From: Limivivens faecihominis
GTDB lineage: Bacteria > Bacillota > Clostridia > Lachnospirales > Lachnospiraceae
Reading direction: 5' to 3'
Length of the DNA: 64,000 nt
Assembly (NCBI RefSeq): GCF_020686945.1
Contig: NZ_JAJEPR010000012.1
Location: forward strand, 33,251-97,250
Part shown: positions 41,055 to 48,492 of the stretch, one piece after another
Numbering within the stretch: position 1 is the first letter of the stretch
Layout of the letters: each line of letters starts with the position of its first letter
Translations under genes and position numbers: made by a program
The notes under the pieces: generated by a model
The model's input: only the letters and a program-made list of their open reading frames with translations
Databases searched by the model: none
Told to the model about the DNA's origin: nothing

Positions 41055-42281
41055 ATGACACAGATAGCAGTTCTGGGTTACGGCACTGTGGGAAGCGGTG
41101 TGGTGGAGGTCTTAAAAACCAACCATGAGAGCATCAGTAAAAAAGCAGGTCAGGAGATCAACATCAAATATGTGCTGGATCTTCGCGATTTTCCGGAAGA
41201 TCCCATTCAGGAAAAAATCGTACACGACTACAATATCATTTTAAACGACCCGGAGGTCAAGGTCGTTGTGGAAGTAATGGGCGGCGTGGAGCCGGCATAT
41301 ACCTTCAGTAAACAGGCACTCCTGGCAGGAAAAAGCGTCTGCACCTCCAATAAGGAGCTGGTGGCCCGCCATGGTACCGAGCTTCTGAAACTGGCGAAGG
41401 AGAGAAATTTAAACTACCTTTTTGAGGCAAGCTGCGGCGGCGGTATCCCCATCATCCGTCCGTTAAATTCTTCACTGACCGCCGATGAGATCGACGAGAT
41501 CACAGGAATCCTGAACGGAACCACAAATTACATCCTGACGAAAATGATTCAGGAGGGTTCCGATTTTGACGATGTGCTGAAGCAGGCTCAGGCTCTGGGT
41601 TATGCGGAGCGCAATCCTGAGGCGGATGTGGAAGGTTATGATGCCTGCCGGAAGATCGCTATCCTTTCCTCCCTGGCTTTTGATAAGCAGGTGGATTACC
41701 AGGATATCTACACCGAGGGTATCACGAAGATCACCACAGCCGATATCCGTTACGCGAAAGCTCTGGGTATGACGATCAAACTTCTGGCCTACAGTCGCAA
41801 GTTGGAGGGGCACTATTTTGCCATGGTGGCGCCTTTCCTTCTGGGACCGAACGATCCGCTCTACAGCGTGAACGGCGTTTTCAATGCGATTTTCGTTCAT
41901 GGAAATGTGCTGGGTGACGCCATGTTCTACGGAAGCGGAGCAGGAAAGTTCCCGACGGCCAGCGCTGTCGTTGCTGATGTGGTGGACGAAGTGATGCACC
42001 AGGGCGAGACGATCCCGGTTTATTGGGGAGAGGAGAAGCTCACGCTTGATGATCTCAACGATTCCAGACGCCGTTTCCTCGTACGGGTAAAAGGTGACGC
42101 AGCGAGCGACCTTGCAGCTGTGGAAGCTGTTTTCGGCCATGTGGATCCGGTGTCCGTTCCGGAGCTTACCGGAGAATTTGCTTTTGTCACCGGCGTAATC
42201 TCCGAGGCAGAATACAAGGAAAAAGCAGAAAAACTGGGTACCGTGATCTCCCGGATCCGTGTCCGTCATCTGCACGCATAA
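41055..42281 (+). CDS. hom: Homoserine dehydrogenase with C-terminal ACT domain
   Basis: A 408-residue enzyme that reduces aspartate semialdehyde to homoserine, at the branch to threonine and methionine. The Rossmann motif is VLGYGTVGSGVVEVL, the catalytic block includes TSNKELVARHG and GILNGTTNYILTKM, and an ACT domain (about 335–408) gives threonine feedback control. It follows the ACT regulator in an operon and is ended by the hairpin at 42295. Confidence 0.96.
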   Translation: MTQIAVLGYGTVGSGVVEVLKTNHESISKKAGQEINIKYVLDLRDFPEDPIQEKIVHDYNIILNDPEVKVVVEVMGGVEPAYTFSKQALLAGKSVCTSNKELVARHGTELLKLAKERNLNYLFEASCGGGIPIIRPLNSSLTADEIDEITGILNGTTNYILTKMIQEGSDFDDVLKQAQALGYAERNPEADVEGYDACRKIAILSSLAFDKQVDYQDIYTEGITKITTADIRYAKALGMTIKLLAYSRKLEGHYFAMVAPFLLGPNDPLYSVNGVFNAIFVHGNVLGDAMFYGSGAGKFPTASAVVADVVDEVMHQGETIPVYWGEEKLTLDDLNDSRRRFLVRVKGDAASDLAAVEAVFGHVDPVSVPELTGEFAFVTGVISEAEYKEKAEKLGTVISRIRVRHLHA

Positions 42282-42294
42282 AAATTGATAAGAG

Positions 42295-42331
42295 AGACTG
42301 TCGGAAAAATGAATTTCGGCAGTCTTTTTTT
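42295..42331 (+). terminator. hom terminator
   Basis: AGACTG pairs with CAGTCT (inner GAAA/TTTC pairs) followed by seven T, whose last base abuts the repeat element at 42332. Confidence 0.75.
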
Positions 42332-42475
42332 GTAACTATTCAGAGCCAAGCAGATTTTCAGCAAAAGTGTGAGTCATGCCTGCATGAACGAACACTTTAG
42401 ACTGGAAATCTATTTGGCGAGAAGCCACAACGAGATGGAGCGCAGCGAAATCGAGGTGCGGCTCTGAATAGTTAC
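42332..42475. repeat. Interspersed inverted-repeat element, copy 2 (MITE-like)
   Basis: A 144-base element with perfect 15-bp terminal inverted repeats (GTAACTATTCAGAGC/GCTCTGAATAGTTAC). The interior matches copy 1 at 32733, including the AAAGTGT/ACACTTT and TCATGC/GCATGA pairs and the ATCGAGGTG-type right arm. TTTTTTT lies directly outside both ends, as a 7-bp target duplication or the split T tract of the hom terminator would give. Confidence 0.85.
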
Positions 42476-42483
42476 TTTTTTTG

Positions 42484-42513
42484 TTGTAATTACACATAAA
42501 CGTGTGATAAAAT
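42484..42513 (+). promoter_or_regulatory. lysC promoter
   Basis: TTGTAA, 18 bases and TAAAAT lie 66 bases before the lysC start. No lysine riboswitch is visible in the short leader. Confidence 0.5.
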
Positions 42514-42579
42514 AAAACAGTATGTCAACTGCCCGCGGTAAAATGGCGGCGCAGTCTATTGTTTAGTAGGAGGCTTAGT

Positions 42580-43791
42580 ATGCTGATTGTAAAAAAATTT
42601 GGCGGCACCTCCGTCGGCGACCAGGAGAGAATCATGAATGTCGCCCGGCGCTGTGCCGAAGAATATTCCAAGGGCAATGATGTGGTGGTCGTTCTTTCCG
42701 CCATGGGCAAGACCACGGATATCCTTCTGAAGACCGCCCGTGAGATCAACCCCAAAGCTCCCAAGAGAGAACTGGATATGCTGATGACCACCGGAGAGCA
42801 GACTTCCGTAGCCCTCATGGCCATCGCTCTGGACTCCTTAGGGATCCCGGCCGTCTCTCTGAATGCCTTTCAGGTGCGGATGGAGACCACTTCCGTTTAC
42901 GGAAACGCCCGTTTAAAGAAGATTGATAAAGAGAGAATCCTTCATGAGCTGGCCAGCCGCAAGATCGTCATTGTGACCGGTTTCCAGGGTGTGAACCGCT
43001 ATGAGGATTACACGACACTGGGCCGCGGCGGCTCCGATACCACAGCTGTAGCGCTGGCAGCAGCCCTTCATGCGGATGCCTGCGAGATCTATACCGATGT
43101 GGACGGCGTTTTCACTGCCGATCCCCGTATTGTTCCGGGAGCCAGAAAGCTCAGTGAGATCACTTATGATGAAATGCTGGATCTTGCCACCTGCGGAGCA
43201 GGCGTTCTGCATAACCGTTCCGTGGAGATGGCAAAGAAATACGGAGTTCCCCTGGTGGTACGTTCCAGCCTGAATAATTCCGAGGGAACCATTGTCAAGG
43301 AGGTAACAAGCGTGGAGAGAATGTTGATCAGCGGTGTAGCGCTGGATGAGAATGCGGCCAGAATTTCCGTTATGGGCCTGAAAGATGAGCCGGGTATCGC
43401 TTTTAAACTGTTTAATTTACTGGCAAAGAACAATGTAAATGTGGATATTATCCTGCAGTCCATCGGCCGTGAGAAGACCAAGGATATTTCCTTTACTGTA
43501 AACGAGGAGGATGTGGAAAATGCCATTCGCATCATCGAGGAGAACAAGGAGCGCCTGACCTTCCACGAAGTGACCAGCAACCTGGATGTTGCCAAAGTTT
43601 CCATCGTTGGAGCCGGCATGACCAGCAACCCCGGCGTGGCAGCCAAGATGTTCGAGGCTCTTTACAACGTGGGCATCAACATCAACATGATCTCCACTTC
43701 CGAGATCCGCATCACCGTTCTGGTGAAGAAGAAAGACGGCGAGAAAGCAATGAACGCCATCCACGAAGCTTTCTTTGGAAACGTAGACTGA
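42580..43791 (+). CDS. lysC: Aspartate kinase (LysC type, two ACT domains)
   Basis: A 403-residue aspartokinase, the first enzyme of lysine, threonine and methionine synthesis. The kinase domain (about 1–240) starts VKKFGGTSVGD and includes TTGEQTSVALMA, GRGGSDTTAVALAAAL and TDVDGVFTADPRIV. Two ACT domains follow (about 262–330 and 340–403), with DEPGIAFKLFNLLAKNNVNVDII and NPGVAAKMFEALYNVGININMIS. The size and layout match B. subtilis LysC, which is built from alpha and beta chains; see the internal start at 43312. The start at 42580 follows AGGAGG. Confidence 0.95.
   Translation: MLIVKKFGGTSVGDQERIMNVARRCAEEYSKGNDVVVVLSAMGKTTDILLKTAREINPKAPKRELDMLMTTGEQTSVALMAIALDSLGIPAVSLNAFQVRMETTSVYGNARLKKIDKERILHELASRKIVIVTGFQGVNRYEDYTTLGRGGSDTTAVALAAALHADACEIYTDVDGVFTADPRIVPGARKLSEITYDEMLDLATCGAGVLHNRSVEMAKKYGVPLVVRSSLNNSEGTIVKEVTSVERMLISGVALDENAARISVMGLKDEPGIAFKLFNLLAKNNVNVDIILQSIGREKTKDISFTVNEEDVENAIRIIEENKERLTFHEVTSNLDVAKVSIVGAGMTSNPGVAAKMFEALYNVGININMISTSEIRITVLVKKKDGEKAMNAIHEAFFGNVD
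43312..43791 (+). CDS. lysC: Probable aspartate kinase beta subunit from an internal start
   Basis: Within lysC a perfect AAGGAGGT (43297–43304) is followed after 7 bases by GTG in the lysC frame at codon 245. Initiation there would make a 159-residue chain of just the two ACT domains. B. subtilis LysC makes its beta subunit from an in-frame internal start at a closely similar codon. The SD-like sequence encodes the ordinary residues KEV, so its use as a start is inference. Confidence 0.6.
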   Translation: MERMLISGVALDENAARISVMGLKDEPGIAFKLFNLLAKNNVNVDIILQSIGREKTKDISFTVNEEDVENAIRIIEENKERLTFHEVTSNLDVAKVSIVGAGMTSNPGVAAKMFEALYNVGININMISTSEIRITVLVKKKDGEKAMNAIHEAFFGNVD

Positions 43792-43806
43792 CCAATGGTA
43801 AAAAAG

Positions 43807-43858
43807 AAGCCGAAGTTTGATCCCTAAAACGGGAAAAAACTTCGGCTTTTCTTTTTTT
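43807..43858. terminator. Bidirectional terminator between lysC and the DUF975 gene
   Basis: AAGCCGAAGTTT pairs with AAACTTCGGCTT around a loop with a small inner TCCC/GGGA pair. A T tract on the plus strand and an A tract on the other side allow use in both directions. Confidence 0.85.
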
Positions 43859-44579
43859 AAAATTCCTGACTGTGTTCGTTGATAAGATCCCGGTAAAATT
43901 CCACCTCTGTCATGCTCATGTAGGGAGTGATCCAGAGAAAACCGATGCCGAGACTTACGACTCCGAGAAGAGCGATCCCGACAAAGCTGACCAAAAGGTA
44001 AAAATACCGGATTCGGTTGCCTTTCATGAGGTTTTTGCTCTGATACATGATCTCCCGGCAGGAAAGATACGGATTGTCCAGATAGAGCAGGAAGATCTGC
44101 GAGTAATCGAGGGTCATCCGGAGAATCAGGAAAAAGCTCACGATCAGGAGCAGCACCATAATGATCCTTGAAATCAGAAGCTGGTAAAACAGTGCGAAGA
44201 TGATGAGACCTCCCAAAAACGGAAGCATGCAGGCCAGGGTCAAAAGGAACAGTCTTACCGCCAGCAGGATCACATGATCCGGCATTGTCTGGAAGGGATA
44301 GATGAGATCCTTCAGCTCGGCTTTTTTTCCACGGGCCATATTGAGGAGCAGATACTGATATCCGGTCTGCAGAAGGGTGGAAAAGATCGCCGCGATCAGC
44401 ATCGTCAGGTAGGAGATCAGCACCCCTGCCGTGTTCTTTGGAACCACAAGACTGATGAGCCCTTCCAGGGTCATGATCGCCGCCGTCGTCAGAATCGACG
44501 CCCCGATGGGCAGTCCGTAATGCCCCAGCAGCGTCCCCCGCGCCCGGGCTTTTAACTGGTTGGAGGTTTCCTTTATCAT
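43857..44579 (-). CDS. DUF975-family membrane protein
   Basis: A 240-residue integral membrane protein with about six helices. The N terminus (KETSNQLKARARGTLLGHYGLPIGAS) and the SEVEFYRDLI-like C terminus (MSMTEVEFYRDLINE) are typical of DUF975. Its function is unknown. It is convergent with lysC and shares its terminator. Confidence 0.85.
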   Translation of the reverse strand: MIKETSNQLKARARGTLLGHYGLPIGASILTTAAIMTLEGLISLVVPKNTAGVLISYLTMLIAAIFSTLLQTGYQYLLLNMARGKKAELKDLIYPFQTMPDHVILLAVRLFLLTLACMLPFLGGLIIFALFYQLLISRIIMVLLLIVSFFLILRMTLDYSQIFLLYLDNPYLSCREIMYQSKNLMKGNRIRYFYLLVSFVGIALLGVVSLGIGFLWITPYMSMTEVEFYRDLINEHSQEF

Positions 44580-44796
44580 AAACAGTACTCCATTTCTTTA
44601 TTTTTTCGCGTGATGGTATCAGTATAACACATGTGGGGAAAAAATCAATGGAAGGAGAGCCCGGGAGGGCTGAAAAAACATCAACCTTGTGGGAATCGGG
44701 AAGCGGTGCTATGCTTTTGTCATAAGAACACGAGGAAAATCAAGGAAATCTGCAGATCCCGGATCACTCATGAACAACAATCAAGGAGGATTTGAT

Positions 44797-45106
44797 ATGA
44801 AAAAAAGAACAATGATCGTAAGAGCACTCTGTGCATCTATGGTGATGTCCATGCTGGGCGGATTTGCAGTACAGGCAGACGAGGGCGAAAAGGTAGTCAT
44901 CAACTTTTATGAGCATTCCGATTCTGATGTAATCGCAGAGGATCTGGTAGAGGCCTACAATGCTTCTCAGGACAAAGTAGAAGTAAAACTGTCCCTGATT
45001 TCTAATGATGACTATGACGATAAGGTAAAGGTTAGGCAGGCCTGGATTATCCGCTGGATCTGACCTGGGATCAGTACGCAGACCTCTGCAAACAGGTAGC
45101 CGTTGA
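44797..45106 (+). pseudogene. Remnant of an extracellular sugar-binding lipoprotein or protein gene
   Basis: The reading starts well (AAGGAGG, signal peptide ending VQADEG, then VVINFYEHSDSDVIAEDLVEAYNAS, an ABC solute-binding domain) but after DDKVKV it shifts frame and stops at 45063. The next 80 bases in another frame read GLDYPLDLTWDQYADLCKQ, a later part of the same protein family. Both the middle and the end of the gene are therefore missing, and at about 45106 the sequence runs directly into the permease remnant. Confidence 0.8.
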
Positions 45107-45672
45107 CGGCAAGCAGGGCGGCTTACGCCTTTGCCAAGCTGAAATTTCCGGGCCGGGATAAGATTTTTCTCTGCTATCTCAGCACGATGATGATTCCCTG
45201 GTATGTGATTCTGATCCCGCAGTTTTTTATCATGCAGAAGCTCCATCTCTATGATACCCACTGGTCCCTGATCCTGACCGGCGCTTTCAATGTATTCGGC
45301 GTTTTTCTGCTCCGCCAGAATATGCTGAGTATTCCGGACAGCCTGGCTGAGGCGGCGAAGATCGATGGTTGCGGCCCCTGGGGAATCTATGTTAAAATTA
45401 TCTTACCCTTATGTAAAACCAGCCTTGCGACGCTGGTTGTACTGACCTTCAACTCTGTGTGGAACGATTACATGGGCCCGATGATTTATCTCGATACGGA
45501 CAGCAAGAAGACGATTCAGCTGGGGCTTGCTACTTTCCGGAGACAGTTTGATACGGATTACGGCGCCATCATGGCAGGCACCACCTTATCCCTGATTCCG
45601 GTGGTCATCCTGTATGCGGTAGCACAGAAATACATTGTAGAAGGAATCGCTTATGCGGGTGTGAAAGGATAA
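45107..45672 (+). pseudogene. 5'-truncated sugar ABC permease (MalG-like)
   Basis: About 187 residues of a MalG-type permease starting at YAFAKLKFPGRD, about 90 residues into a normal ~280-residue protein. The EAA loop (SLAEAAKIDGCGPWGIYVKIILPL region) and the C terminus (GIAYAGVKG) are intact. There is no real start codon or ribosome binding site: the sequence joins the binding-protein remnant out of frame. A MalF partner is missing altogether. Stop is 4 bases before the serine hydrolase. Confidence 0.8.
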
Positions 45673-45676
45673 GCTT

Positions 45677-46849
45677 ATGAAAAAACAAAAATTTGCAAAA
45701 ATTCAGGAAGTTTTGACAGAAATGGCAGAATCCGGCGGGGCCGCGGGCGGAAACTGCCTGATCTTCCGTCATGGAGAAGAGTGCTGCTATTATGAGGCCG
45801 GATATGCGGACCTGGAGAAAAGGATTCCGATAAAAAGAGATACGATTTTCCGCCTGTATTCCATGACAAAACCGATGACGGCCGTGGGAGCAATGCTTCT
45901 GGTGCAGGATGGAAAGCTGGACCTTCTGGCTCCGGTTTCACGTTTTCTTCCGTCCTTTGGAAATCCGCAGGTCAGTGAAAACGGTAAGCTTCGGCCTGCC
46001 TTACGGGAAATTCAGGTCCGTGATCTTTTAAATATGACCTCTGGCTGCAGCTACAACGGAGATGCCAACCAGACGGAGGTCGAGACCACCAGCCTGATCG
46101 AGGAGATCAAGTCCCGGATGGATGGAGAGAATCCGCTGAGTACCCGGGAGATTGCAGAGAGACTGGGAAAAATTCCCTTGGCCTTTGATCCCGGAACGAC
46201 GTTTCGCTATGGAATGTCGGCGGATATTCTGGGGGCTGTGATAGAAGTGGTTTCCGGAAAACGGTTTGGAGAATTTTTAAAGGAGCGGATCTTTGAGCCG
46301 CTTGGCATGGTGGATACGGGATTTTTTGTGCCGCCGGAGAAGCAGAGCCGTCTGGCTCAGACCTACGAGCAGCAGAAAGACGGGCTTTACCTTTACACCG
46401 GCTGCCATCTGGGAATTTCGAGCCGGATGGAACGTGAGCCGGCCTATGAAGCCGGGGGAGCCGGGCTGGTGACGACGGTCGACGACTGGCTGAAATTCTG
46501 CCGGATGCTGCTGAACAAGGGAACGCTGGACGGTGTGAGGATTCTCACAGAGCCGATGGTGGATTTTCTCGCAGAAGGAGTGATCACAGAGGAGCAGCGA
46601 AAAGGAATGCGGGGCTGGGAAGAGCTGGCAGGCTATTCCTACGGAAACCTGATGCGGAAGCTGACGGAGCCGGAGCATGCGGCAACCCTTGGAAGCTATG
46701 GAGAGTACGGCTGGGATGGCTGGCTCGGTCCCTATATGTCGGTAGCTCCCGGGAAGGATCTCATCATTCTTGTGATGGAACAGCTGACCGGCGCCGGGAC
46801 TTCCACCTATACGCGGCGAATCCGCAATATCGTGTATTCCGAGATCTGA
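45677..46849 (+). CDS. Beta-lactamase-fold serine hydrolase (class C-like)
   Basis: A 390-residue member of the beta-lactamase/esterase family (PF00144). The catalytic Ser-x-x-Lys is S-M-T-K in FRLYSMTKPMTAVG, and the Tyr of YSYGN is the likely general base. No signal peptide is visible, so a cytoplasmic esterase or glycoside-modifying role is more likely than antibiotic resistance. It is intact between remnants of two sugar transport genes, which suggests it once belonged to a carbohydrate-use operon. Confidence 0.85.
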   Translation: MKKQKFAKIQEVLTEMAESGGAAGGNCLIFRHGEECCYYEAGYADLEKRIPIKRDTIFRLYSMTKPMTAVGAMLLVQDGKLDLLAPVSRFLPSFGNPQVSENGKLRPALREIQVRDLLNMTSGCSYNGDANQTEVETTSLIEEIKSRMDGENPLSTREIAERLGKIPLAFDPGTTFRYGMSADILGAVIEVVSGKRFGEFLKERIFEPLGMVDTGFFVPPEKQSRLAQTYEQQKDGLYLYTGCHLGISSRMEREPAYEAGGAGLVTTVDDWLKFCRMLLNKGTLDGVRILTEPMVDFLAEGVITEEQRKGMRGWEELAGYSYGNLMRKLTEPEHAATLGSYGEYGWDGWLGPYMSVAPGKDLIILVMEQLTGAGTSTYTRRIRNIVYSEI

Positions 46850-46873
46850 TATCGGTAAAATGGGGGAGAGCTT

Positions 46874-47318
46874 ATGAAGAAACAGATCCGTCTGACTTTT
46901 GCGGCGGCTGTTCTGGCAGGAGGAAGAGTTTTATGCAAAAGAGATCGTAAAAGCGTTCAATGCCTCGCAGGTTGATATCCGGGTGAACTTACATATTCTG
47001 GACAAAGAGAGCTATGACAGCGAGATTACCGAGCGGATCCGGGCGGGCGAGAAGGTCGATGTCTTTGATATCCGTGGGATTTCCACCTTATGCGATTATC
47101 AGTCTCAGGAGCTTCTTCTGGATCTGACCTGTCAGGGCTACACGAGAAGCGAAATCTGCCGTTTGCGCTGCGTGGAGCTTTCCACAGTGAAAAACCAGAT
47201 CCGCAACATTCTGAAAAAATTTGAGATGGAATCCATGAGCGAGGTGGCCGCCTGCATCAACGGCCTGGGGATCATCGATTATCTCCATATGAAAAACGCC
47301 GATCATAAGAAAAAATAG
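46874..47318 (+). pseudogene. Composite remnant: sugar-binding protein fused to a LuxR-type HTH
   Basis: A start with GGGGGAGAG and a signal-like MKKQIRLTFAAAVLAG leads, after a frame change at about 46922, into EEFYAKEIVKAFNASQVDIRV…DVFDIRGISTLCDYQSQELLLDLT, a solute-binding protein fragment. That joins in frame a LuxR/GerE helix-turn-helix end (GYTRSEICRLRCVELSTVKNQIRNIL). At least two deletions are needed to explain this arrangement. No function is likely. Confidence 0.7.
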
Positions 47319-47343
47319 GTTAGAAGAAAGGAGCGCGGCCGCC

Positions 47344-47679
47344 ATGTTAAACTTAAACTTTCCCTGCCTCTTCCACCTTGTCACCGGCTACTACTGCCCC
47401 GGCTGCGGCGGAACCCGAGCAATAGCGTCCCTTCTTCACGGCCAGCTTTTCCGCTCCTTTCTTTACCACCCGGTCATTCTCTATACGGCGTTTCTTCTCC
47501 TCCGGGGCCTCGTTTTTTCAATCCTGGAGTTCGCAAAAAGCGGTCGCTTTTCCTGGACCTGGAGCGGCAAACTGAAAAAATACGACATTTTCTGGCTCAT
47601 CTTCCTCACGATGGCCCATTTCCTGATCCTCAACGCCTTAAAAGCCTTTTTCGACCTGGACCTTCTGGAGCAGATATAA
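47344..47679 (+). CDS. DUF2752 membrane protein
   Basis: A 111-residue membrane protein with the DUF2752 signature GYYCPGCGGTRAIASLLHGQ near residue 15 and two or three hydrophobic segments (about 35–58, 75–100). Function unknown. RBS AAAGGAG lies 16 bases upstream. Its stop is 3 bases before the terminator stem. Confidence 0.85.
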   Translation: MLNLNFPCLFHLVTGYYCPGCGGTRAIASLLHGQLFRSFLYHPVILYTAFLLLRGLVFSILEFAKSGRFSWTWSGKLKKYDIFWLIFLTMAHFLILNALKAFFDLDLLEQI

Positions 47680-47681
47680 AA

Positions 47682-47723
47682 AATCCCCTGCCTTCCTTGC
47701 AAAAAAACAAGGAGCAGGGGATT
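47682..47723. terminator. Bidirectional terminator
   Basis: AATCCCCTGC pairs with GCAGGGGATT, and inner CCTTG/CAAGG pairs enclose an A-rich loop, between convergent genes. Confidence 0.85.
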
Positions 47724-47731
47724 ATGTCTGC

Positions 47732-48325
47732 TTAAACTGCCGGTCCCGGAGTGGTGGAAGAATTCTGTCCGCCGTAAGGACTGGAGCCGTAAGGATAACT
47801 TCCATAGGGAGAACTGCCGCTGTATGGATCGCTGCCATAAGGCGTGTCATCGATGTAGGGAATTTCGGTTTCCGGCGTCTGCTGTTCGCCGTCAGAGGAA
47901 TTTCCTTTGTCGTCGCCGAAGAAATCCTTCAGGATATTGCTCTCGCCGTCTTCCTCCGCTTCTGTTTCACTTCCGGAATAGTAATAATCCATATAATCTT
48001 TCATTCTCTGCTGGAATTCAGAAGAAGAGAAGAGATCTCTGTAATGGTAGAGCGTGTAGGAGGTCAGTCCGACAGTCAGGACAAGGCCGGCGGCGGAGAT
48101 GCAGAGGCCGGTTTTGGCCCGGTTGGACATATGCTCCTTCCGGCCTCGTGAGAGGAGCGCCAGAAGAATGCCGACGGCGGCGCAGGGAATCGAGAGATAG
48201 AAGCAGGTGCTTCCCACCAGGGCCAGGATGCCGAGGATGATCGCAGCCGTCTCCATGCCGCTGTGGGCAGGTTCCGGGTCGAGAGGCTCCGGATTCGGAT
48301 TGTAATCATAATTGTAATCGTTCAT
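47732..48325 (-). CDS. Membrane protein with Ser/Tyr/Gly-rich tail (DUF4190-like)
   Basis: A 197-residue protein. The N terminus is Asn/Tyr/Pro-rich, two membrane helices follow (about 25–60 and 70–92), then an extracellular or cytoplasmic acidic segment and a repetitive tail of PYGS/SSPYG units (about 158–190). The helix pair has the DUF4190 look (AAIILGILALVGSTCFY, GLCISAAGLVLTVG). Function unknown. Confidence 0.7.
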   Translation of the reverse strand: MNDYNYDYNPNPEPLDPEPAHSGMETAAIILGILALVGSTCFYLSIPCAAVGILLALLSRGRKEHMSNRAKTGLCISAAGLVLTVGLTSYTLYHYRDLFSSSEFQQRMKDYMDYYYSGSETEAEEDGESNILKDFFGDDKGNSSDGEQQTPETEIPYIDDTPYGSDPYSGSSPYGSYPYGSSPYGGQNSSTTPGPAV

Positions 48326-48492
48326 AAAGAATCCTCATATTTTCTGCAAGATAGGTAATACTGTTCTCTATTGTACCCCAAACCCCTCGTCTCTTCAAGG
48401 GGAAAATCCTTTAAGAACTTTACAATCCCACGCATTGCGTGGTAAAATGAGCCGTGAATCCGATTGACTAAAATATTTAGAGGTGTAACAAA

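Noticed and set aside
42484..42579. Lysine riboswitch before lysC
   Set aside because: The leader is under 70 bases, far too short, and none of the conserved L-box blocks is present.
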